NCBI GenBank assembly: GCA_947085255.1
Contig: CAMTVQ010000008.1
Coordinates: forward strand, 24,657 to 88,656
From: CAMTVQ01 sp947085255
GTDB lineage: Bacteria > Bacteroidota > Bacteroidia > Sphingobacteriales > Sphingobacteriaceae
Direction of reading: 5' to 3'
DNA: 64,000 bases
Shown here: piece after piece, positions 36,351 to 44,432 of the stretch
How the letters are laid out: each line of letters starts with the position of its first letter
Numbering within the stretch: position 1 is the first letter of the stretch
Made by a program: the position numbers and the translations under genes
The notes under the pieces: generated by a model
What the model was told of the DNA's origin: nothing
The model's input: only the letters and a program-made list of their open reading frames with translations
The model's database searches: none

Positions 36351-36563
36351 TTACAATACGCTATCCCAACGATTATCTTCTGCAGAAGACCACTCCTTGC
36401 TAAGTGTATTTTGAGAGGCTAAAGCCTCAATATTTGCTTTTTTTCGGCTACTTATACTATTTTTTATGCTTGTTGGAAGTTCTACTTGCCAGCCTCTCTC
36501 TTGAGCTATTTTCAAAGCAATGGTACTCTCTTTATCAGGTATTCTAAATATAATGGTAGTCAT
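36351..36563 (-). CDS. Putative antitoxin of the PemK/MazF-type pair
   Basis: A 70-residue protein immediately before the toxin gene. The first part (TTIIFRIPDKESTIALKIAQERGWQVEL) looks like a short beta-helix element of the kind used by small antitoxins; the rest is polar. Recognition rests mainly on the operon position and size. The upstream inverted repeat at 36573-36600 could be its operator. Not assigned to a named antitoxin family. Confidence 0.62.
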   Translation of the reverse strand: MTTIIFRIPDKESTIALKIAQERGWQVELPTSIKNSISSRKKANIEALASQNTLSKEWSSAEDNRWDSVL

Positions 36564-36572
36564 ATCGTACTG

Positions 36573-36600
36573 TTGTATAATAGTATATACAAATATACAA
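36573..36600. promoter_or_regulatory. Inverted repeat and promoter of the toxin-antitoxin operon
   Basis: Half-sites ttgtata and tatacaa lie 14 bases apart, with gtatatac between them. On the minus strand the same block carries TATATTTG (36590-36597), an exact TAnnTTTG box. It sits 10 bases upstream of the antitoxin start and is a likely autoregulatory operator. Confidence 0.5.
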
Positions 36601-36869
36601 TTTTAGCGTGTGCAAAAGATGGTTTTTTATTCGCATATTTCTGTAATGCTGTGTATATAAATAAGCATTCCGAATCTGCAGATGAAAAGAATAAATGACT
36701 CAAGTGAGAGCTATGCTACTCTAATGGTCCGAATAGTAAAATAGTTGGTGTGCCCTTGCCTGCTTAGCTTTTAGTAACTTCTCAGCTTTCCAAAAGCTAC
36801 GTATTCAAAATTAACACCCATGAGTGCTTGATAATGAATAAGGATAAAGAATTTATTTATCTGTTTTAA
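36601..36869. other. Gene-free stretch between the island and HU
   Basis: No convincing coding frame or RNA was seen in these 270 bases. A small hairpin (agcttt/aaagct near 36782-36797) is the only structure noticed. This is the probable island end next to the HU promoter. Confidence 0.5.
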
Positions 36870-36901
36870 TTTGACTTTTCCACAAAAAAATGCTAACATT
36901 G
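36870..36901 (+). promoter_or_regulatory. Bacteroidota-type promoter of the HU gene
   Basis: TTTG at 36870-36873, 20-base spacer, then TAACATTG at 36894-36901, one base away from TAnnTTTG. It lies about 50 bases ahead of the HU start codon. Confidence 0.6.
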
Positions 36902-36950
36902 CACCCCCAAATAATTCACTATTTAAGTAAAAAATAAATAAAAATTAAGC

Positions 36951-37250
36951 ATGACTAAAGCACAAGTGATCGCAGAAATTGCTGCAAAAACAGGAATCGA
37001 AAAAGTAGATGTACAAGAAACCGTAGAGACCTTTTTTAAGGTAATTAAAACGAATATGATAGAAGGAAAGAATGTGTACGTACGTGGCTTTGGAAGTTTT
37101 GTAGTAAAAAAACGTGCTAAAAAAACAGCTCGTAATATCTCTAAAAATACTGCTATTATTATTCCTGAGCACTTTGTGCCTAGTTTTAAACCAGCAAAAA
37201 CATTCGTAGAGAAAGTAAAATCTTCGGTTAAGAAAGTTGCAAAAGCCTAA
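36951..37250 (+). CDS. HU-family DNA-binding protein
   Basis: A 99-residue histone-like protein. Residues 1-90 show the HU/IHF pattern: N-terminal helices (MTKAQVIAEIAAKTGI), the segment NVYVRGFGSFVVKKRAKKTARNI and a C-terminal arm region. The last ten residues form a short Lys/Ala tail (VKSSVKKVAKA). Such proteins bend and compact DNA. The gene is followed after 4 bases by a TPR protein. In many Bacteroidota it is close to mutY, which here lies 9 kb away across the island. Confidence 0.94.
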   Translation: MTKAQVIAEIAAKTGIEKVDVQETVETFFKVIKTNMIEGKNVYVRGFGSFVVKKRAKKTARNISKNTAIIIPEHFVPSFKPAKTFVEKVKSSVKKVAKA

Positions 37251-37254
37251 TTAA

Positions 37255-38082
37255 ATGTCATCAACAAAAAAAATACAATTAGCACTCGTTGCCTCTGTAG
37301 CTTTGTTGATGATTTTTTTGTTTGTTCAGCCAATTAAAGGATTAGTAAATCCTCCAAAAGAAAAACAAACAGAAAAAAAGGCAGCTGCTTTTTCGCTAAC
37401 AAGTGAGGTTCAAAAAGCAAAAAAGCAATTGACCCAAACCGCTCTAAATGAAGTAGAGCAATTGGAAGAAGAAAACCAAAGCAACACGCCTAAAAGTTTG
37501 GAGGCATTAGCACAAAAGTGGAATGGGTTAGGTTACGGAGCTATTGGCGGATTTTATTTGCAGCAAAAGGCAAGTGTTACAAATACGCCAGCCGACTGGA
37601 TGCAAGCAGGAGAGATGTTTAAAACCACACTTAAAGGCATTAGCGATACAGTAATAGCAGCAGCAGTGGTGCAAAGTGCCATTGAGTGTTACGAAAAAGT
37701 ATTAGCAACAGATGCTAAAAATGTGCAGGCACGTACCGGAATGGCTGCTTGCTATGTAGAAGGGACTAGTAACCCGATGCAAGGCATACAGTTATTGTTG
37801 CAAATTGTAGAGGAAGAGCCTGACAATTATCAAGCAAACCTAAGTTTGGGTTTGTTTTCTATGAAATCAGGACAGTTTGATAAGGCTATAAAACGCTTCG
37901 AAAAAGTAGTTAAAATACAGCCAGATGCCGAAAGCTATTTTTATTTAGCCGAAGCATACAAAAATACAGGAGAGACTCAAAAAGCGATTATAGCTTATGA
38001 AACCTGTGCAAAATTACTGCCCGATGCTTCTTCCAGAAAGAGCATTGAAGCATATATAAGTGAATTGAAAAAGAATAATTAA
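37255..38082 (+). CDS. TPR-repeat membrane-anchored protein
   Basis: A 275-residue protein with an N-terminal transmembrane segment (residues 8-25) and tetratricopeptide repeats from about residue 130 to 265 (for example NYQANLSLGLFSMKSGQFDKAIKRFEKVVKIQPD). TPRs bind protein partners; no enzyme domain is present. It lies between HU and ribonuclease G, a conserved position in Bacteroidota. The gap to HU is 4 bases, so both likely share a transcript. Confidence 0.82.
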   Translation: MSSTKKIQLALVASVALLMIFLFVQPIKGLVNPPKEKQTEKKAAAFSLTSEVQKAKKQLTQTALNEVEQLEEENQSNTPKSLEALAQKWNGLGYGAIGGFYLQQKASVTNTPADWMQAGEMFKTTLKGISDTVIAAAVVQSAIECYEKVLATDAKNVQARTGMAACYVEGTSNPMQGIQLLLQIVEEEPDNYQANLSLGLFSMKSGQFDKAIKRFEKVVKIQPDAESYFYLAEAYKNTGETQKAIIAYETCAKLLPDASSRKSIEAYISELKKNN

Positions 38083-38100
38083 CCATAAAAAATTAAAATT

Positions 38101-38190
38101 ATGCCAAGCGGTAAAAAAAGAAAACGTCATAAAATGGCTACTCACAAACGCAAAAAACGTTTACGTAAGAATCGTCATAAGAAAAAATAA
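38101..38190 (+). CDS. 29-residue basic ribosomal-type protein (AURKAIP1/COX24-like, bS22/mS38 type)
   Basis: A tiny gene with the peptide MPSGKKRKRHKMATHKRKKR followed by LRKNRHKKK, nearly all Lys, Arg and His. The KxxKMxxHKxKKRxRK pattern is that of the AURKAIP1/COX24 domain in mitochondrial mS38 and the mycobacterial bS22 protein. Short proteins of this kind are conserved in Bacteroidota just ahead of ribonuclease G. A ribosomal location is inferred from the family. It lies 18 bases after the TPR gene. Confidence 0.78.
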   Translation: MPSGKKRKRHKMATHKRKKRLRKNRHKKK

Positions 38191-38219
38191 GCCCTTATAG
38201 GTTTATTTTACAGTATTTC

Positions 38220-38253
38220 AGCAGGATTTGCGTACTATTACGCAAATCCTGCT
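38220..38253 (+). terminator. 15-bp perfect hairpin between the basic protein and ribonuclease G
   Basis: Arms agcaggatttgcgta and tacgcaaatcctgct with loop ctat. No T-run follows, so it is not a canonical intrinsic terminator and may act as an RNA stabiliser or processing site in the leader of the ribonuclease G gene. Confidence 0.45.
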
Positions 38254-38348
38254 GCTTGCTTTGCCTGTATGGGCAATGCTATCCTTTTATATCACACACA
38301 TTTATAAAGAGCGGGAAGTTATCATAAACCCATTCAAAGGATTGTATT

Positions 38349-39899
38349 TTGAGCAAAGAATTATTATTAAATGCCACTCCTAGCGGGGTGAGCATTGCAT
38401 TGGTGCAAGACCGTCAGCTGTTAGAGCTACACCAAGAACGAAACAACAACAACTATTCGGTTGGTGATATTTATTTAGGTCGTGTTAAAAAAATCATGCC
38501 TGGTCTTAACGCTACGTTTGTAGATGTAGGCTATGAAAAGGATGCTTTTCTGCATTATTTAGATTTAGGTCCGCAGGTAAACTCGCTTATTAAGTTTACC
38601 AAATTGGTGCGCAATGGACAGGAGTTGGATAAGCACCTGAAAAATTTCAGACCAGAAGCAGATATTCAAAAAACAGGGACTATTACTGATGTAATGGGTA
38701 AAGTGCAATTATTGCCTGTGCAAATTGCAAAAGAGCCTATTTCTTCAAAAGGTCCACGTTTAAGTTCCGAATTATCTTTTGCCGGCAGATACATTGTATT
38801 AGTGCCTTTTGGTGAAGGTGTATCTGTATCTAAAAAAATCAAAAGTAATGGCGAACGTAATCGCCTTAAACGCTTGATAGAAAGCGTAAAACCGGCACAT
38901 TTTGGAGTAATTATCCGTACTGTTTCCGAAGGTAAAGGTGTAGCCGAACTACATCAGGACTTAAATGAATTGCTTGCCAAGTGGGAGCAGTTTACCGAAA
39001 AGGTAAAAACAGTAGAACCAGGTAAGAAAATTCTTGGGGAGATGGATCGCACTGCAACTATCTTGCGTGACATCCTAAACGACAGTTTTACCAATATTTA
39101 TATTGATGATGATATGTTGTATAAGGAGGTAAGAGATTACATCCAGCATATAGCACCCGACCAAGAAAAAATTGTAAAACTCTATAAAGGGAAATTGCCT
39201 CTTTTTGAGCAGCATGGTATCGATAAGCAGATAAAAGCCCTTTTCGGAAAAACAGTAAATCTTCCCGGAGGCGCATACCTTATTATTGAGCATACAGAAG
39301 CCCTACACGTAATTGATGTGAATAGTGGTAACCGTAATCATGGTGATAGAACGCAAGAAGACCATGCTTTACAGGTAAATATGGAGGCGGCTAAAGAAAT
39401 AGCTCGTCAGCTGCGTTTGCGTGATATGGGAGGCATTGTGGTAATCGATTTTATCGATATGCACAAACCTGCAAACAGAAAAATACTATTTGATGCTTTG
39501 GTGCAAGAGATGGGTCAAGACAGGGCGAAACACAATATATTGCCTCCAAGCAAGTTTGGCTTGGTACAGCTTACCCGCCAGCGTGTGCGTCCCGAAATGA
39601 ATATTGTTACGGTTGAAAAATGCCCTACCTGCAACGGTACCGGCGAAATAGCAGCCAGTATTTTATTGATAGATGAGATAGAAAATAATTTGGCCTATAT
39701 CCTTCGTGAGCAAAACGAAAAGAATGTTACGCTTGCAGTGCACCCGTATATAGAGGCATACTTGAAGCAAGGATTGTTCTCTAAGCAAGTAAAATGGTTC
39801 TCGAAATACAAGAAATGGATTAAGTTACGTGGGGTGACTACACACCATCTTACCGAGTATCATTTTTTATCGGGTAAAGACGAAGTAATAAAGCTATAA
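38349..39899 (+). CDS. rng: Ribonuclease G
   Basis: A 516-residue Rne/Rng-family endoribonuclease that trims rRNA and mRNA. It starts at a TTG codon (38349-38351): no ATG gives the conserved opening MSKELLLNATPSGVSIALVQD. The S1 domain spans residues 35-125 with NATFVDVGYEKDAFLHY. The catalytic metal site is in HVIDVNSGN and VVIDFIDM, and the zinc-link is CPTCNGTGE. The RNA can be reached with the hairpin at 38220-38253 in the leader. Gene order with HU and the TPR gene is conserved in Bacteroidota. Confidence 0.95.
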   Translation: MSKELLLNATPSGVSIALVQDRQLLELHQERNNNNYSVGDIYLGRVKKIMPGLNATFVDVGYEKDAFLHYLDLGPQVNSLIKFTKLVRNGQELDKHLKNFRPEADIQKTGTITDVMGKVQLLPVQIAKEPISSKGPRLSSELSFAGRYIVLVPFGEGVSVSKKIKSNGERNRLKRLIESVKPAHFGVIIRTVSEGKGVAELHQDLNELLAKWEQFTEKVKTVEPGKKILGEMDRTATILRDILNDSFTNIYIDDDMLYKEVRDYIQHIAPDQEKIVKLYKGKLPLFEQHGIDKQIKALFGKTVNLPGGAYLIIEHTEALHVIDVNSGNRNHGDRTQEDHALQVNMEAAKEIARQLRLRDMGGIVVIDFIDMHKPANRKILFDALVQEMGQDRAKHNILPPSKFGLVQLTRQRVRPEMNIVTVEKCPTCNGTGEIAASILLIDEIENNLAYILREQNEKNVTLAVHPYIEAYLKQGLFSKQVKWFSKYKKWIKLRGVTTHHLTEYHFLSGKDEVIKL

Positions 39900-39905
39900 A
39901 ATGTA

Positions 39906-39938
39906 AGTGTTTGGATGACCCAAAGTCAGCCGAACACT
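39906..39938. terminator. Hairpin between rng and a convergent lipoprotein gene
   Basis: Arms agtgtttggatgac and gtcagccgaacact pair with one wobble and one mismatch around a 5-base loop. It sits between convergent genes and may end both transcripts, although no T-run is seen. Confidence 0.45.
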
Positions 39939-39965
39939 ATTACCTCTGATTGTTAGCAGTAACAA

Positions 39966-40526
39966 TTATTCCCAAGTAAGCGTTGCGGTTTCACCTTCTG
40001 TTTTTCTGCCATCATGCGTATATATGGCTACTTTAAACTTTTGAGTAAAGGTTTCGGTACTGTCTTTTATAAGGCTAATATAATGAGAATATCTATTTCC
40101 ATTTCTGTTAATATCATTAATTATTAGTGTATCGTTTACTGCTGTGTAATTATATGACAGCCTTGCTAAGCTATCAAGTGGTTGATTTGCTAGTGCACCT
40201 CTAAAATCTTTATCAGATGTTATCACTATGCTATCTATCTTATTTTTTAGTCCCAATGACTCGTCTCCTTTACAGGGTGTAGTGGCATATGCATTAGAAG
40301 TAAGTGAGAATACAGAGGCAACAAATTCTTGCTCCGTATCTAAAAATAAGCTAATATTTAGGGTGTCATTAGTAACTTTAGGGTTAGCACTATTATTGTA
40401 GTCATCAGTTATAGATAAGCGAATTGCCCTTAAGTGTTCTATGTATTTTCTTGGGGTGTCGCACTCGCACCCAAAAGGAATAAAACCGCAAAATGCCAGT
40501 AGAAGTAAAAATCTAAGTTTCTTCAT
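39966..40526 (-). CDS. Lipoprotein of unknown function
   Basis: A 186-residue predicted lipoprotein: signal MKKLRFLLLLAFCGFIPFGC with a lipobox at PFGC. The mature part begins with Cys-rich ECDTPRKYI and contains beta-strand-like stretches; it resembles small Bacteroidota envelope proteins such as the DUF5034 type, but the match is not firm. It lies 4 bases downstream of the E1 gene stop region on the same strand. Confidence 0.5.
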   Translation of the reverse strand: MKKLRFLLLLAFCGFIPFGCECDTPRKYIEHLRAIRLSITDDYNNSANPKVTNDTLNISLFLDTEQEFVASVFSLTSNAYATTPCKGDESLGLKNKIDSIVITSDKDFRGALANQPLDSLARLSYNYTAVNDTLIINDINRNGNRYSHYISLIKDSTETFTQKFKVAIYTHDGRKTEGETATLTWE

Positions 40527-40530
40527 TGTA

Positions 40531-42510
40531 TTAATAATTTACCAAATCTAATAACTCTTGTTCAAAACGTGCGCTGGCTAAAAAATTATCCTCCAGCGCT
40601 TTGCTCATAGGTATTGCCGTGTCTAAACTGGCACAGCGTTTTACCGGAGCATCCAAATTACCAAAACATTCGGCAGCAATTTCGGCGGTAATTTCGGCGC
40701 CTAAGCCACAAGAAAGTGTATCTTCATGTAAAATAATTGCTTTACCAGTTTTCTTTACCGAGTGCATAACTGCCTCTCTATCCCAAGGTAATAAGGTACG
40801 CAAGTCAATTACATCTGCTGAGATATTCGGATGTTTTTTGAGCGTATCCAATGCCCAATGTACCCCCAATCCATAGGTAATAATGCTTACATCGTTTCCT
40901 TCTGTTGCTAAACGAGCCTTACCTATTTCTACCGTGTAGTATTCATTGGGTATGGTTTCGGTTAGGCTTCGGTATAAGTATTTGTGCTCAAAATATATTA
41001 CAGGGTTAGGGTCTTCAATGGCGGCATTCAGCAATCCTTTTGCATCATAAGGAGTAGCCGGAAATACTACTTTTAATCCGGGTGTTTTTACAAACCACGC
41101 TTCATTTGATTGTGAGTGAAAAGGTCCAGCACCACTACCAGCACCCGTTGGCATGCGTATTACTACATCGGCATGTTGCCCCCAGCGGTAATGCGATTTG
41201 GCTAAATTGTTAATGATTTGATTAAATCCGCAAGTGGCAAAATCAGCAAACTGCATTTCCATTACCGATTTGTACCCATTTATAGATAAACCAAAGGCAG
41301 TACCCACAATAGCTGATTCGCACAAAGGTGTGTTGCGTACGCGAGCTTTACCAAATGTTTCTACCAAGCCTTGCGTAATCTTGAAAGCGCCACCATATTC
41401 GGCAATATCCTGCCCCATAAGTACAAGATTAGGATACTTCTCCATGCTCTGACGCAAGCCATCAGAAATAGCATCTAAATAGCGTTTATCAGATTGTTTT
41501 TCGGTTGTTGGTACAATTACTTCTTGCACAAATGGTGCATACATATCCGCTACTTCAGTAGTTGTGTCTGCTACAATATCAGGTTCTGCCCATGCTTGTT
41601 CAACGGCAGCATCAATTTCTGACTTAAATCTCTTTTTCAGTTGGGTAATATAATCGGCATCAATTATCTGTTGCTCTAAAAGGTAATTTTCATATTGCTG
41701 CACAGGGTCTTTTGTCGCCCATTCGTCCAATAATTCTTGCGGAACATATTTCGTACCAGAAGCTTCCTCGTGTCCGCGCATTCTAAAAGTAAGGCACTCT
41801 AATATAATAGGGCGTGGGTTTTTGCGTATAGATTCAGCCAATTGATTAACGGTAGAATGCACCTCTAAAATATTGTTGCCATCAATGGTAAAACCATCTA
41901 TGCCGTAGCCTTGTGCACGTAGTGCTAAGCGCTCACATTTAAATTGTTCGTTACTTGGGGTAGATAAGCCATATCCGTTGTTCTCAATTAAAAAGATAAC
42001 GGGCAAATTCCATACGGCAGCAACATTTATCGCTTCATGAAAATCGCCTTCGCTAGTTGCGCCATCACCTGTATATACTAAGGTTACTTTTTCCTTATTC
42101 TGGAGAGTATCTGCTAAAGCAATCCCATCTGCTAAAGCCATTTGTGGACCTAAGTGAGAAATCATGCCCACTATTTTATATTCCTGTGTACCAAAATGAA
42201 AGGAGCGATCACGTCCTTTGGTGAAACCACTCATTTTGCCTTGAAATTGACCGAATAAACGTGCTAATGGTACTTTACGGGTGGTAAACACACCCAAATT
42301 GCGGTGCATGGGTAAAATGTATTCATCGGCATGTAACGCATAGGTGCTGCCTACAGCAATGGCTTCTTGCCCGATGCCAGAGAACCATTTTCCAAGCCTA
42401 CTTTGGCGCAAGAGAATAAGCATTTTCTCTTCCACCATACGTGGTTTTAGAATAGCCGCGTAAAGTGCTTTAAGGGTATCGTTAGAATGGTTTTTACGGT
42501 TGAATTGCAT
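40531..42510 (-). CDS. Fused E1 alpha-beta subunit of a 2-oxoacid dehydrogenase
   Basis: About 659 residues from the ATG at 42510; an in-frame TTG 21 bases upstream is a weaker start. The first half is E1 alpha, with the thiamine diphosphate site GDGATSEGDFHEAINVAAVWNLPVIFLIENNGYG. The second half from about residue 340 is the transketolase-like E1 beta domain (ADFATCGFNQIINNLAKSHYRWGQ). The enzyme decarboxylates a 2-oxoacid and acylates the E2 lipoyl domain. Fused E1 subunits of this type are common in Bacteroidota and often act on branched-chain oxoacids; pyruvate cannot be excluded. E2 and E3 are not nearby. Confidence 0.88.
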   Translation of the reverse strand: MQFNRKNHSNDTLKALYAAILKPRMVEEKMLILLRQSRLGKWFSGIGQEAIAVGSTYALHADEYILPMHRNLGVFTTRKVPLARLFGQFQGKMSGFTKGRDRSFHFGTQEYKIVGMISHLGPQMALADGIALADTLQNKEKVTLVYTGDGATSEGDFHEAINVAAVWNLPVIFLIENNGYGLSTPSNEQFKCERLALRAQGYGIDGFTIDGNNILEVHSTVNQLAESIRKNPRPIILECLTFRMRGHEEASGTKYVPQELLDEWATKDPVQQYENYLLEQQIIDADYITQLKKRFKSEIDAAVEQAWAEPDIVADTTTEVADMYAPFVQEVIVPTTEKQSDKRYLDAISDGLRQSMEKYPNLVLMGQDIAEYGGAFKITQGLVETFGKARVRNTPLCESAIVGTAFGLSINGYKSVMEMQFADFATCGFNQIINNLAKSHYRWGQHADVVIRMPTGAGSGAGPFHSQSNEAWFVKTPGLKVVFPATPYDAKGLLNAAIEDPNPVIYFEHKYLYRSLTETIPNEYYTVEIGKARLATEGNDVSIITYGLGVHWALDTLKKHPNISADVIDLRTLLPWDREAVMHSVKKTGKAIILHEDTLSCGLGAEITAEIAAECFGNLDAPVKRCASLDTAIPMSKALEDNFLASARFEQELLDLVNY

Positions 42511-42610
42511 ACACAAAATTTGTGCAGCCAAGGTAGCAAAATACGAGTTAAGTTCTATCGCTTATTCAGATAATGCGGATAAACGAACAAAAATTAGTTG
42601 CGTACATCAC

Positions 42611-42665
42611 TGGTCTAAGTTTAGCTATGAGATAGCCTGTGCATAGGCAAGCATAACTTAGACCA
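42611..42665. repeat. 11-bp inverted repeat enclosing a small hairpin
   Basis: Arms tggtctaagtt (42611-42621) and aacttagacca (42655-42665) are perfectly complementary, with an inner gcct/aggc stem. It sits between the E1 gene start and the end of the beta-helix gene and has no T-run. A structured leader or terminator is possible. Confidence 0.5.
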
Positions 42666-42697
42666 TCTTGTACTTATTGTCTTGTCAAGAGTTGCGG

Positions 42698-44320
42698 TTA
42701 TTTTGCAATTACAACTTTATTAAATACTGTTCCTTTGATGTTCTCTGCACCTAGTATGTAAACTCCTGGTGTTAAATTACTTATGTCAACTGACAAATTG
42801 CTATTTATTTCATTCTCTAATACAAGTTTGCCAAGTGTGTCATAAAGACGAATAATTGTCGGCATTGAACTGTTTGTTATGTATAAAATAGATGTTGCAG
42901 GGTTGGGATAAATAAATAATAAATTTTCAGCAGATAAAGATATTTTTTCAACTCTGGTAACTCCGTTGTACTCATAAGCTCCAATATCTATTAGTCCATC
43001 TGCAATACGTGGCTTACCCACAATATCTGTAGCGGGATAAGTTCCTGTTGGTTTACCTGTATTTATACAAGGAGAGTTTGATTGTAAAGATAAGTTTGAA
43101 GAAAGACCGTTAAAACCAGAACCACTCCCACTAGTTGGAGCAATAAACATGGGATCCTGGTTAATGTTATTTGAATAAGTTCCAAGATAAAATATGTTAC
43201 TATTAAGACCAATCAATGACTGTCCTCCTTGAATATCACAGTAATAAAAATCAGGGTCGCTGTTTTCATCATTTAAATATACTTGGTCTCCATTATTTGA
43301 TGCAGTATTGCCCCACATTATTGAATTGGTAATAGTTGGAGAAGAGCTTGTGCAATACAATGCTCCACCAAACGTGGCTTTGTTATTAGAAAACGTATTA
43401 TTGATAAGGACACCACCACTCCCCTCACACATAATCGCCCCTCCATTTAATGCAAAGTTATTTGAAAAAATATTATTTGAAATAGTCGGATTTCCATAAG
43501 AATAAATAGCTCCGCCACCACGATTAGGAGAGGAATTGTTTGCAAATTTATTATTGTAAATATTTGGAGCACTACTACTCCCACAATATATAGCACCACC
43601 ACTATAGTCTGTAGCCAATGATTGATTATTGTAGAATACATTATCATGAATTATTGGCGTTCCCCAGCACCCAATTGCTCCACCGTAAGAATACGAACTC
43701 CCAGTAGATACATTATTTGAAAAGATGTTATTCGAAATAGTAGGGTTGCCAGATGAAAAAGAAAGAGCACCACAAGAAGCAGCTCTATTGTTATAGAAAA
43801 TATTATTGAAAAAATTTCCCCCTATACCCCATATGGCACCACCAGTTGAAGCAGAACAGTTAGAGATGTTAGAATGCGAAACAATTATCTTTGAGAATGA
43901 TGGAAAGTAAATTGCCCCGCCTAGATTATTAGGATAAGCCACCGCATTAACTTTTCCATATTCAATTTTACAATAAATAAATCTAGAAGAATCATTAGTA
44001 GAAGGGGTATTATCGAATCTTAATCCCAACCAACCAACAGAATGATTAGAAGAAGTAAAAACAATTGAATCGGTTAGAGTTCCGATAGCAAGCAATTGTC
44101 CTAAAACTAAAAATTTGTAGCTACCTTGAAATTCAATCTTAACACCTGGGTTTATGGTTAATGTTGTGCCATTTGCAATCATAATTGCGCCCTGAATAAG
44201 ATAAGGTGAATTAGCCTTTGTCCAAGTTCAACTAACAGCTCCGCCGGAAATAGTAGTTTGTGAAGAAACATTTTGTATTGCTAAAACAAGAAGCAAGAAT
44301 GAGATAATGATTTTTTTCAT
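42698..44320 (-). pseudogene. T9SS-sorted parallel beta-helix protein interrupted by one TGA codon
   Basis: The true start is the ATG at 44320, which gives a signal peptide MKKIIISFLLLVLAIQNVSS. The frame then meets TGA at codon 31 (44228-44230) in AVS-stop-TWTKANSPYLI; a Gly codon would fit there. After that about 510 residues stay open. They form right-handed beta-helix repeats with Asn-ladder units (for example NNIFSNNVSTG and NNTFSNNKA), a choice-of-anchor region (YPATDIVGKPRIADGLIDIGAYEY) and a T9SS sorting domain (LLFIYPNPATSILYI). A single point mutation or sequencing error explains the break. Intact copies would be secreted surface proteins. Confidence 0.85.
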
Positions 44321-44432
44321 GGTTTAAATTAATTGTTACATTTTACTATTTGTGTTTAATTATTTTTTAGTCTTGCCACTAACTCTTCTACTTCCAAATG
44401 CCTAAAAGCAGAAAAGTTAGGGGCATCATAAA

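Noticed and set aside
27841..36950. Prophage, integrative element or insertion sequence
   Set aside because: No integrase, transposase, structural phage gene, terminal inverted repeat or attachment repeat was found, although island-like gene content is clear.
44228..44230. UGA read as an amino acid (recoding or altered code)
   Set aside because: The MauE-like gene ends in TGA at 57196-57198 in an ATGA overlap, so TGA is used as a stop. A point mutation or error is simpler.
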